From the NCBI GenBank assembly GCA_903930095.1, contig CAIYXE010000255.1:1-11985 (forward strand): a stretch of 11,985 bases of DNA, given 5' to 3'. Source of the stretch: an uncultured Hyphomicrobiales bacterium (GTDB lineage Bacteria; Pseudomonadota; Alphaproteobacteria; Rhizobiales; Aestuariivirgaceae). The notes under the pieces are model-generated. The model searched no databases. It saw only the letters and a program-made list of their open reading frames with translations, and had not been told where the DNA came from. This document shows positions 5,690 through 11,985 of the stretch, one piece after another; position 1 is the stretch's first letter, and each line of letters opens with the position of its first letter. The position numbers were made by a program, and so were the translations under genes.

Positions 5690-8158
5690 CTAGTTCAGCG
5701 GCGCCTGCTTCGGCCAGCTCTTCGGCTCGCAGCTGGTCACCTTCGCCGTGAAATCCGCATTCCACTCCTGGCGGCGGCATCCGAACCAATATGGCGTCTG
5801 CTTCTGCCACGGCGTCGCCTCGAACCGCCGCACCAGCATCTGCTGGGCCGCCCTGGAATAACGCTCATGCCCGCCGTGCCAGTTACAGCCATAGCGCGTG
5901 GCCTTGACTGCCAGTGCCAGCGCCTCGGCCGCGCCATCCTCGCCGCGGGAATTCCTGGCCCAGCGGATCGCCGCCTCGGTCAGCCGCTTCGGCGCTTGGT
6001 CCATCTGCGTAAGTGCCCGGATTTCCTTCCAGTTCACCGCCTTCACCATGGGGTGGCCACTCAGCACCCGGTCGCGTTTTTCGGCCAGCGCCGCGCGCAA
6101 TTCCGGGTCGTCGACATTGGCCAGCCGGCGCATGGCGTAGCCCTCGGCCTCAGGCAGCCCCATCGCATCGTCAGCCTGGCGGCGCAGCGCAAGCAACTGC
6201 CGGTCCGGCTCGAAGGGGCACCACCAGTTCTTGTCATTGGGGTTCCAGCCGTCGATCTCGGTGAAGCTGGAAGGCTTTATGCTCTCTGGCGACCAGCCGC
6301 CGGGCATGGCCACCAGAATGTTGTGCGCGGGGCTCCGCAATATGGTTAACAGCCGCTGGTTGCGCGGCGAAACATCCGGATAATCCGCTTTCACTTTCTC
6401 CCATACGGCTTTGATTTCAGGGTTTGATTCATGAAGCGTGGCAAGCTTCTCCCCATCCACCCGGCGCACCAGCCCATACTCCCTGGTCCAGGCCGCCCTG
6501 GCAAACAGCGCCCGGTCCGGCGCGCCAAAGGCCTGGTCCGCCGCCAGCGCCCACAAGGTCTTGGCCGGAAGGAAATTGAACATCACGGAAGAGGCCGGAT
6601 CGCTCCTTAGAAGAACCGCCTCCCGCCACTTCGCCTCATCCTCGGCAATCAACGCCAGCACGGCGGAAAACCGGTCCCGGTCAACGCTCACGTCTTCGCC
6701 CGGAGCTGCTTGCAAAACCTCCGGCGTGATCAGCCGGTCGCGCAGCCTGCGGGCATCGTCGAGCTGGCCCATGGCCACAAGATATTGTGCCAGGCCATGA
6801 AGCGCACCCATCTTGTAGGCCCGTGCGGTCTTGAAAGGCACGGCCTCCAGCCCGGCAATTGCCTCGTCGACATTTCCGGCCATGGCGGATAGCCGCACGG
6901 CATGCATGAGCAGGAAGCCCGCCGCGGCTGTTTCGGGCGCTGACCCGCAGCTCTTTTCTGCCGCCGTCATCGACGCCTTTGCCTTCTCCCAGAACACGGC
7001 GCGCACCCCATCATTGGGGTTCGCCGCGAGCACCGTCAGCATGTCTCGCGCCAAGTCATTGATCTTGCTGCCGGAAGGCGCGATGGCAAGCGCTTTGTCG
7101 ATGTCGGCCGCCATGTGGGTTTGCCACTTGCCCCCGACGAGGCTCCAGGGCGCAAGCATGAAAGGCTGATTGGCCGACTGGCCCGCCATCATCCACAGCG
7201 CCATCGGGTGCTGGCGCGAGGCATCGACGAGCGACTTTGAAATCGTTGGGTTTTCGGGCAGCGTGCCGTCGAGCCACCAATCGTCGTTCTTTTCCCTGAC
7301 GCCGACGAAGTCGATATCGGTGAGGGCTGATGCATATTCCCGCTTCAGATCCTCACTCGCCAGGATGCTGCCGGCCGGGGTCTCGAGCGTTGCAATCGAT
7401 CCATCGATGAGCCGCGTCCAACCCTGCGCTGTGTCCTCCTGATTGGCGATATAGCCCAGAAGCTCGCGGGTAATCGCATGCACCGATGAAAGCGATGCAT
7501 CGGCGAGAATGGCCTCGGCTTCTGCCCGCGCGGCCTCAGGCTGCTTCGCATTGGCAAGAAGGTTTGCAATGTTGTAGCGGGCAGCCGCCCGATGCTGCGA
7601 ATTCGATTGCGCAATAGCGCGGAACATCGGGATGGCCTTTTCCCTGTCACGGTAGAAGGCGATCGATGCCTCCTGATAGGCCCGATCCATGGCCTGCCGG
7701 TTGGCGAAGGCCGCTTCCGCCTCGAGCGGTGGCGGAAGTGTTGCCTCGCCCTGCTCGCTGCTGCAGGCGCGCATGACCTGCTCCTGGGTGAGCAGCCACT
7801 GCTTCACATAGGGATGGTCCTTGCCCAGGGCAGCGACGCGCTTCTCCAGCACGGAGAGCGGATAGGCGATCCGGCAGTTCCAGCTGACGGCCTGAAGTTC
7901 TTGGGATTCGGGGAGAATTTCACCAGCCAGCGAGCGCCAGCGCTCCTGCAGCGACCATGTATCGCCACCTGCCATCGAGGCCTCGATCATCGGATCTCCC
8001 AAGCCCTGCAGCACGCGCCAGTTCAGGGCGCTGAAGGGTTCGGCGGCGTAGCGGTCAACGGCTGCGGCCAGGCTGGCGGGGTCGCAGCTGGTCTGGGCCA
8101 GGCCGGGCGAGGTGAGCAGCGCCAGTGACAAAAGGCTTGTGGCAATGGATTTCATCAT
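5690..8158 (-). CDS. Large exported helical-repeat (TPR-like) protein of unknown function
   Basis: I do not recognise a characterised family. The product has 822 residues. The first 21 are a typical Sec signal peptide (basic MMK, hydrophobic LLSLALLTS, cleavage likely after GLA), with no lipobox, so a soluble periplasmic protein is expected. The rest is mostly alpha-helical, with TPR-like helix pairs at about 165-240 (KAIPMFRAIAQ, YNIANLLANAKQPEAARAEAEAIL) and 412-475 (GLAQYLVAMGQLDDARRL). Composition is unusual: about 27 Trp, and eight Cys (25, 95, 132, 404, 647, 758, 794, 810), an even number compatible with disulphides. Two dense stretches look conserved: GWNPNDKNWWCPFEPDR (637-653) and a C-terminal segment with TRYGCNWHGGHERYSRAA (754-771) and TPYWFGC (788-794). 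The ATG at 8158 follows GAAGGGA at nine bases; a second ATG is adjacent. It begins 20 bases after the MBL hydrolase, so it is probably the last gene of the holB-metG-tatD operon. A scaffold, sensor or envelope-assembly role is only a guess. Confidence 0.85.
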   Translation of the reverse strand: MMKSIATSLLSLALLTSPGLAQTSCDPASLAAAVDRYAAEPFSALNWRVLQGLGDPMIEASMAGGDTWSLQERWRSLAGEILPESQELQAVSWNCRIAYPLSVLEKRVAALGKDHPYVKQWLLTQEQVMRACSSEQGEATLPPPLEAEAAFANRQAMDRAYQEASIAFYRDREKAIPMFRAIAQSNSQHRAAARYNIANLLANAKQPEAARAEAEAILADASLSSVHAITRELLGYIANQEDTAQGWTRLIDGSIATLETPAGSILASEDLKREYASALTDIDFVGVREKNDDWWLDGTLPENPTISKSLVDASRQHPMALWMMAGQSANQPFMLAPWSLVGGKWQTHMAADIDKALAIAPSGSKINDLARDMLTVLAANPNDGVRAVFWEKAKASMTAAEKSCGSAPETAAAGFLLMHAVRLSAMAGNVDEAIAGLEAVPFKTARAYKMGALHGLAQYLVAMGQLDDARRLRDRLITPEVLQAAPGEDVSVDRDRFSAVLALIAEDEAKWREAVLLRSDPASSVMFNFLPAKTLWALAADQAFGAPDRALFARAAWTREYGLVRRVDGEKLATLHESNPEIKAVWEKVKADYPDVSPRNQRLLTILRSPAHNILVAMPGGWSPESIKPSSFTEIDGWNPNDKNWWCPFEPDRQLLALRRQADDAMGLPEAEGYAMRRLANVDDPELRAALAEKRDRVLSGHPMVKAVNWKEIRALTQMDQAPKRLTEAAIRWARNSRGEDGAAEALALAVKATRYGCNWHGGHERYSRAAQQMLVRRFEATPWQKQTPYWFGCRRQEWNADFTAKVTSCEPKSWPKQAPLN

Positions 8159-8178
8159 GGGTTTTCGTCCCTTCGATT

Positions 8179-8973
8179 TCAGAAGGTGAGTTTAAGTCCA
8201 TCATAGGCCGGTTCAACATTTGCCGGAAGCTTCCGGGTCAGGCTGTCGAAATCGAGGTCCTGATGCATGTTGGTGATCACCGCGCGCTTCGGCTTCAGGC
8301 GGGCGATCCATGCGAGGGTTTGCGGCAGGCTCCAATGGCTCGGGTGCGGAGCCCGGCGCAGGCCGTCGACGATCCAGAGGTCAAGATTCTCGAGGGCGGA
8401 GAGGCTCTTCTCGGGCACGCCGTCGATATCGGGCGTATAGGCCATGCCGCCGATGCGGAAGCCCAGCGCGTCGATGGCGCCGTGGTTGACCTCGAAGGGA
8501 AGCGCTGCGATGCTACCCCCTTCCCCATTGATAACAATAGGTTTTCCTGGCTCAATTGCATTCAGGTGGATGATCGGCGGGTAGTCGCTTCCGGGCGGGG
8601 AATAGAAGCAATAGGCGAAGCGGGTCGTCAGCATGCGGCCAGTGGCATCGTCTGCCCAGACCGGAATGCGGGCGCGCTTGATCAGGAAGAAGGCGCGCAG
8701 ATCATCGATGCCATGGGTGTGGTCGGCATGCTCATGGGTATAGAGAACGGCATCTATGTCGTTGATTCCAGACGAAAGCATCTGCTCGCGGAGGTCTGGC
8801 GAGGTATCGATCAGGATGCGGGTATCACCCCCCTCGCCTGTTCTGGTGACCAGCGCCGAGCAGCGGCGGCGGCGGTTCCGGGGATTTGCAGGATCGCATT
8901 TTCCCCAGTCATTCCCGATCCTTGGCACGCCGCCCGAGGAGCCGCAGCCAAGGATGGTGATCGACATGCTCAT
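8179..8973 (-). CDS. PhnP-like metallo-beta-lactamase-fold hydrolase
   Basis: Cytoplasmic metal-dependent hydrolase of the MBL fold, 264 residues, closest in type to the PhnP/COG1235 group (PhnP itself is a cyclic ribose-phosphate phosphodiesterase of phosphonate breakdown). The N-terminal LGCGSSGGVPR (8-18) is typical of that group. The metal-binding motif is THEHADH (79-85: H80, H82, D84, H85). Further likely ligands are H164 (VNHG), D182 (TPDID) and H237 in TNMHQDLDF. The segment CDPANPRNRRRRCS (26-39) is typical of the alphaproteobacterial version. No phosphonate genes are nearby, so calling it phnP would overreach; the physiological substrate is unknown. The start ATG overlaps the tatD stop by four bases (ATGA), pointing to coupled translation. 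A second in-frame ATG at 8967 would remove only two residues. Confidence 0.9.
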   Translation of the reverse strand: MSMSITILGCGSSGGVPRIGNDWGKCDPANPRNRRRRCSALVTRTGEGGDTRILIDTSPDLREQMLSSGINDIDAVLYTHEHADHTHGIDDLRAFFLIKRARIPVWADDATGRMLTTRFAYCFYSPPGSDYPPIIHLNAIEPGKPIVINGEGGSIAALPFEVNHGAIDALGFRIGGMAYTPDIDGVPEKSLSALENLDLWIVDGLRRAPHPSHWSLPQTLAWIARLKPKRAVITNMHQDLDFDSLTRKLPANVEPAYDGLKLTF

Positions 8974-9779
8974 GCGGCGGCAGCGAAGCGGGCCGGGCGC
9001 GGCACCTTGGAGAACAGCCGGAAGAAATTGTCGCTGGTGATCCTCGCCATCTCGCCGGCCGTGACGCCTCTCACTTGCGCCAGTGTCTCAAGTGTTTTTA
9101 TTAAATATGCAGGTTCATTGGGTTTTCCGCGATAGGGCACGGGTGACAGATAGGGCGAGTCCGTCTCCACGATGATGCGGTCGAGCGGCAGGTTCGCGGC
9201 AGTCTGGCGGATGTCCTCGGCAGACTTGTAGGTGAGGATCCCTGAGAAGGAGACATAGCCCCCCAGTTCCACGGCAGCCTGGGCCAGTTCGGCACGCGAC
9301 GTGAAGCAGTGGAGCAGCGGGGTGAACCCTCCCCGCTTCATTTCGTCCTGCAAGATCAATCGCGTATCGTCCTCGGCCTCGCGGCTGTGGATGACCAGCG
9401 GCAGGCCGGTGAGGCGCGCGGCCGCGATGTGGACCAGAAAGCCCGCCCGCTGTGCCTCACGCGGGGAGAGATCATAGTGATAGTCGAGGCCGGCCTCGCC
9501 GATGCCGACGCATTTCGGATGCTGAGCCAGGCGCGCAAGATCCTCAGCGGTCACGTCCAGTTCCTCATGCGCGTTGTGAGGATGCGTGCCGACGGTGCAG
9601 AAAACATGAGGATTATTCTCCGCGATGCTCTGCAGCCTGCCAAAGGCGCGGACGCGCGAAGAAATCGATACCATGAGGCCCACCCCCGCCTCCTCGGCAC
9701 GCGCCAGAACGCCGGGCAGTTTCTCGTCCATGCCCTCGAAATCGAGATGGCAGTGGCTGTCGACGACCAGCATGCTCAC
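8970..9779 (-). CDS. tatD: TatD family metal-dependent deoxyribonuclease/hydrolase
   Basis: Cytoplasmic TIM-barrel metal hydrolase of the TatD/YcfH family. Members act as 3'-5' exonucleases in DNA repair and fragmentation, and despite the name are not needed for Tat export. It has up to 269 residues, the usual length. Metal ligands are all visible: H9 and H11 in DSHCHLDF, E95 in [13 protein letters not shown]131 in VIHSREA, H157 in LLHCFT and D207 in [12 protein letters not shown] start at 9779 overlaps the metG stop (GTGA) and gives [11 protein letters not shown]. The ATG at 9773, two codons on, gives MLVVDSHCH, which matches the family N-terminus better. A purine-rich GAGGAAGAGG lies upstream in the metG tail and could serve either. 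Position after metG is conserved in many bacteria. Confidence is high for the family, moderate for the exact start. The closest E. coli neighbour in this arrangement is ycfH near holB. Confidence 0.93.
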   Translation of the reverse strand: MSMLVVDSHCHLDFEGMDEKLPGVLARAEEAGVGLMVSISSRVRAFGRLQSIAENNPHVFCTVGTHPHNAHEELDVTAEDLARLAQHPKCVGIGEAGLDYHYDLSPREAQRAGFLVHIAAARLTGLPLVIHSREAEDDTRLILQDEMKRGGFTPLLHCFTSRAELAQAAVELGGYVSFSGILTYKSAEDIRQTAANLPLDRIIVETDSPYLSPVPYRGKPNEPAYLIKTLETLAQVRGVTAGEMARITSDNFFRLFSKVPRPARFAAAA

Positions 9780-11323
9780 GCCCCTGACGCCTCTTCCTCG
9801 ACATAGCGCGGAAAAATGGGCTGGGGTGCCGGAAGCGGCGTTCCCGGCACGAGCCGGCGACCAAGATCTGCGAAGCCGCGCGCATGGTTTTCGTTGCCAA
9901 GAAGTTGCAAAAGTGTTGCTGCGGATGACGGAATGTAGGGCTGGGACATGATGCCGATGATGCGCAAAACTTCCGCCGTGACATAGAGGACTGTGGCCAT
10001 CCTGGACGGATCGGTCTTCTTCAATGCCCAGGGTTCCTGCGCGGCAAAGTAGCGGTTGGCGTCGGCCACAACCCGCCAGATGGAGTCGAGCGCCTTGTTG
10101 ATGGCGTAGCTCTCATGCGCCGCGCGTGCCTCGGCATGGATGGCATCGGCGGCGGCAAGGATCTCCCTGTCGGCATCCGACAGCGGTCCGCAGTCCGGCA
10201 CGACCCCACCGCAGTTCTTGGCGATCATGGAGAGGGAGCGCTGGGCGAGGTTGCCCAGGTCGTTGGCGAGGTCGGCATTGATGCGGTTGACGATGGCCTC
10301 GTGGCTGTAGTTGCCGTCCTGGCCGAAGGGAACCTCGCGCAGGAAGAAATAGCGGGTCTGGTCCACCCCATAGGTCCGCACCAGGTCGGAGGGCGAGACG
10401 ACATTGCCGACCGACTTCGACATCTTCTCGCCGCGGCTGAACAGGAACCCGTGCACGACGACCTGCTCCGGCACGGGAAGGCCGGCGGAGAGCAGGAAGG
10501 CTGGCCAATAGATGGCGTGGAAGCGCGTGATGTCCTTGCCGATCACATGGGCGGAGGCGGGCCAGAACGCCGCGCGCGGCGCGTTGGAATCCGGGAAGCC
10601 GGTGGCCGAGAGGTAGTTGGTGAGCGCATCGACCCAGACATACATGACATGCTTCGGATCATCCGGCACGGGGATGCCCCAGTCGAAGGTGGTTCGCGAC
10701 ACGGACAGGTCATTGAGGCCGCGTTTCACGAAGGCGACGATCTCGTTGCGGTAATGCTCCGGCGTCACGAACTCCGGGCGCTTTTCATAAAGCTCGAGCA
10801 GCTTTCCGGCATAGGCGGACAGGCGGAAGAAGTAGCTCTCCTCCTCCACCCATTCGACCGGGGTGCCGGTCTTGACCGAAAAGCGCCTGCCCTCACGCAG
10901 CTCCGTCTCATCCTCGGCGTAATAGGCCTCGTCGCGGACGGAGTACCAGCCGGCATATTTGGAGAGGTAGATGTCGCCGTTGGCGGCCATGCGGCGCCAG
11001 ATTTCCTGGACCGACTGCTTGTGGCGCTCCTCCGTGGTGCGCAGGATGTCGTCGGCGCGGGCGTTGAGCTCCTCGCCCATCCGTTCGAACTGCGCCGCGG
11101 TGCGATCGGCCAGCTGCTGGGACGTGATGCCCTCGCGCGCCGCCGTCTGCTGCATCTTCTGGCCATGCTCGTCCATGCCGGTGACGAAGAGCACGTCATA
11201 GCCATCGAGCCGCTTGAAGCGGGCGATGGCGTCGGTCGCGATCCGCTCATAGGCGTGGCCGATGTGGGGCGCGCCATTGGCATAAGGAATGGCCGTGGTG
11301 ATGTAGAATTTTGGTTTCGACAT
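9776..11323 (-). CDS. metG: MetG, methionyl-tRNA synthetase
   Basis: Class I aminoacyl-tRNA synthetase that charges tRNA(Met) for initiation and elongation in the cytoplasm. From the ATG at 11323 it has 515 residues. The catalytic domain has the HIGH motif (20-23, APHIGHAYE), GMDEHGQK (49-56) and KMSKS (300-304). The connective peptide ([15 protein letters not shown], about 125-139) lacks the cysteines that hold zinc in E. coli MetG. The anticodon-binding helical domain follows (about 335-490). There is no C-terminal tRNA-binding (EMAP-like) domain, hence the short length compared with 677 in E. coli; this is a known bacterial form. An in-frame TTG at 11332 would add three residues, but [16 protein letters not shown] is the normal beginning. 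No strong ribosome site precedes it (only TTGAGA). holB ends 19 bases upstream, and the stop overlaps the tatD GTG. Confidence 0.96.
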   Translation of the reverse strand: MSKPKFYITTAIPYANGAPHIGHAYERIATDAIARFKRLDGYDVLFVTGMDEHGQKMQQTAAREGITSQQLADRTAAQFERMGEELNARADDILRTTEERHKQSVQEIWRRMAANGDIYLSKYAGWYSVRDEAYYAEDETELREGRRFSVKTGTPVEWVEEESYFFRLSAYAGKLLELYEKRPEFVTPEHYRNEIVAFVKRGLNDLSVSRTTFDWGIPVPDDPKHVMYVWVDALTNYLSATGFPDSNAPRAAFWPASAHVIGKDITRFHAIYWPAFLLSAGLPVPEQVVVHGFLFSRGEKMSKSVGNVVSPSDLVRTYGVDQTRYFFLREVPFGQDGNYSHEAIVNRINADLANDLGNLAQRSLSMIAKNCGGVVPDCGPLSDADREILAAADAIHAEARAAHESYAINKALDSIWRVVADANRYFAAQEPWALKKTDPSRMATVLYVTAEVLRIIGIMSQPYIPSSAATLLQLLGNENHARGFADLGRRLVPGTPLPAPQPIFPRYVEEEASGA

Positions 11324-11342
11324 GGATCTCAACTAGTTCGGG

Positions 11343-11985
11343 TCAGGAGGCCTTGAGCGCCTCTTCGAGGCGCATCAGCGCATCGGTAACGGTTTGGCGG
11401 CGGTCGAGGTTTAGGGCATCCGCCTGCCGGAGGGAAGAGTGGATGTCGTCATGCGCGGCGGCAAGTGCTGCCCCGCGCCCGGCAAGCCCTGCGGCCCGCG
11501 CCTGCTCCGCCGCCCAGCCCACCAGCAGGTCACAGAAGATATAGAAGTCCTCCGCCGATTCGCGGCCCGAAAATGCCGATGCAATCTCGACCGCGGTGGC
11601 TGGCGACAGCTTGGAGCGCTTCAAGAACTCGGCAAAGGCCTTAGCACCGCTTGACCCGATCATCTCGAGGGCGAGACCCGGACACCCGCGCGACAACCCG
11701 GCGGCCTGCTCGATTTCAGCCTCGCCCGCACCCTCCGTGGCCTTGGCAGGAAGGCCGCGAAGAACCTTGGCCGTATCTTCCATGCCCAGGCGCTGGAGCG
11801 GCAGGTGGAGACAGCGCGAGCGGATGGTGCGAAGCAACTGGCCGGGCTGGTTGCAGACGAGGAGGAACACCGCCTGTTTCGGGGGCTCCTCGATAAGTTT
11901 CAGCAAGGCGTTTGCCGAGGACTTGTTCAGCTCATCCGCCGGGTCGACCACCACGACGCGCCATGCGCCGCCTGCCGCCGTCTGC
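11343..11985 (-). CDS. holB: HolB, DNA polymerase III delta' subunit (C-terminal part, 5' end outside window)
   Basis: Clamp-loader subunit of the replicative polymerase. About 213 codons are visible, starting in frame at 11984 and ending with TGA at 11343-11345. The first visible residues TAAGGAWRVVVVDPAD correspond to the Walker B-like strand, followed by the highly conserved ELNKSSANALLKLIEEPP, then FLLVCNQP (sensor 1 region) and TIRSRC, the SRC motif of clamp-loader proteins. The remaining part is the helical collar domain. The N-terminal nucleotide-binding fold and the zinc module lie outside the window. As usual for delta', the visible Walker B-like motif reads VVDPAD in place of DExx, consistent with a non-hydrolysing subunit. 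It is the most upstream visible gene of a probable operon with metG, tatD and the genes beyond; in many relatives tmk precedes it, which cannot be checked here. Confidence 0.92.
   Translation of the reverse strand, partial: QTAAGGAWRVVVVDPADELNKSSANALLKLIEEPPKQAVFLLVCNQPGQLLRTIRSRCLHLPLQRLGMEDTAKVLRGLPAKATEGAGEAEIEQAAGLSRGCPGLALEMIGSSGAKAFAEFLKRSKLSPATAVEIASAFSGRESAEDFYIFCDLLVGWAAEQARAAGLAGRGAALAAAHDDIHSSLRQADALNLDRRQTVTDALMRLEEALKAS

Noticed and set aside
7483..7503. CCGATG...CATCGG inverted repeat inside the exported-protein gene
   Set aside because: A six-base stem inside a coding sequence, with no positional logic; easily chance.
11324..11332. TTG start three codons upstream of metG ATG
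   Set aside because: The ATG gives the usual MetRS beginning. The TTG adds only three residues with no better ribosome site.
10115..11356. 413-codon open frame on the + strand, antisense to metG
   Set aside because: The protein is rich in Gly, Val, Arg and Asp with no recognisable domain, and mirrors the highly conserved metG codons. It is a typical GC-rich antisense shadow.

Overview
This GC-rich window fits a chromosomal segment from an alphaproteobacterium, most likely of the order Hyphomicrobiales (Rhizobiales). The reasons are the gene order ntrY-ntrX-hfq-hflX with mazG beside it, the order holB-metG-tatD-MBL hydrolase on the other strand, a short (about 515 aa) methionyl-tRNA synthetase without cysteine knuckles, and a nested palindromic intergenic repeat of a kind common in rhizobial genomes. 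A genus cannot be named from the sequence. No rRNA, tRNA, CRISPR array, phage gene, transposase or toxin-antitoxin pair was seen.

Left block, + strand, 1-3813: the C-terminal end of the sensor kinase NtrY, the complete response regulator NtrX, the RNA chaperone Hfq and the ribosome-associated GTPase HflX. NtrY and NtrX form one two-component unit separated by 17 bases. hfq has a 76-base leader with a possible promoter and an inverted repeat. hfq and hflX overlap by four bases (TTGA), so HflX probably starts at TTG and is translationally coupled to Hfq. This is a regulatory and stress module: nitrogen/redox signalling, small-RNA regulation and ribosome rescue or splitting.

Junctions, 3814-5689: the convergent ends of hflX and mazG are separated by about 200 bases, nearly all occupied by a nested inverted/direct repeat. 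mazG (house-cleaning NTP pyrophosphohydrolase, - strand) and a class I SAM-dependent methyltransferase (+ strand) diverge from a 47-base gap. The methyltransferase converges on the next block, and its stop codon lies inside a perfect 16-base AT-only-core palindrome.

Right block, - strand, 11985 down to 5690: holB (partial), metG, tatD, a PhnP-like metallo-beta-lactamase-fold hydrolase and a large exported helical-repeat protein of unknown function. Successive genes are 19 bases apart, overlapping by 4, overlapping by 4, and 20 bases apart, so they look like one operon. The first four are housekeeping genes (replication clamp loading, tRNA charging, metal-dependent nuclease/hydrolase). The last, an 822-residue Trp-rich protein with a signal peptide, is the least explained gene here.

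Most of the window is ordinary conserved chromosome. I found no convincing new multi-gene system. The points most worth a second look are the uncharacterised exported protein, the repeat element between hflX and mazG, and the altered sigma54-contact loop of NtrX.
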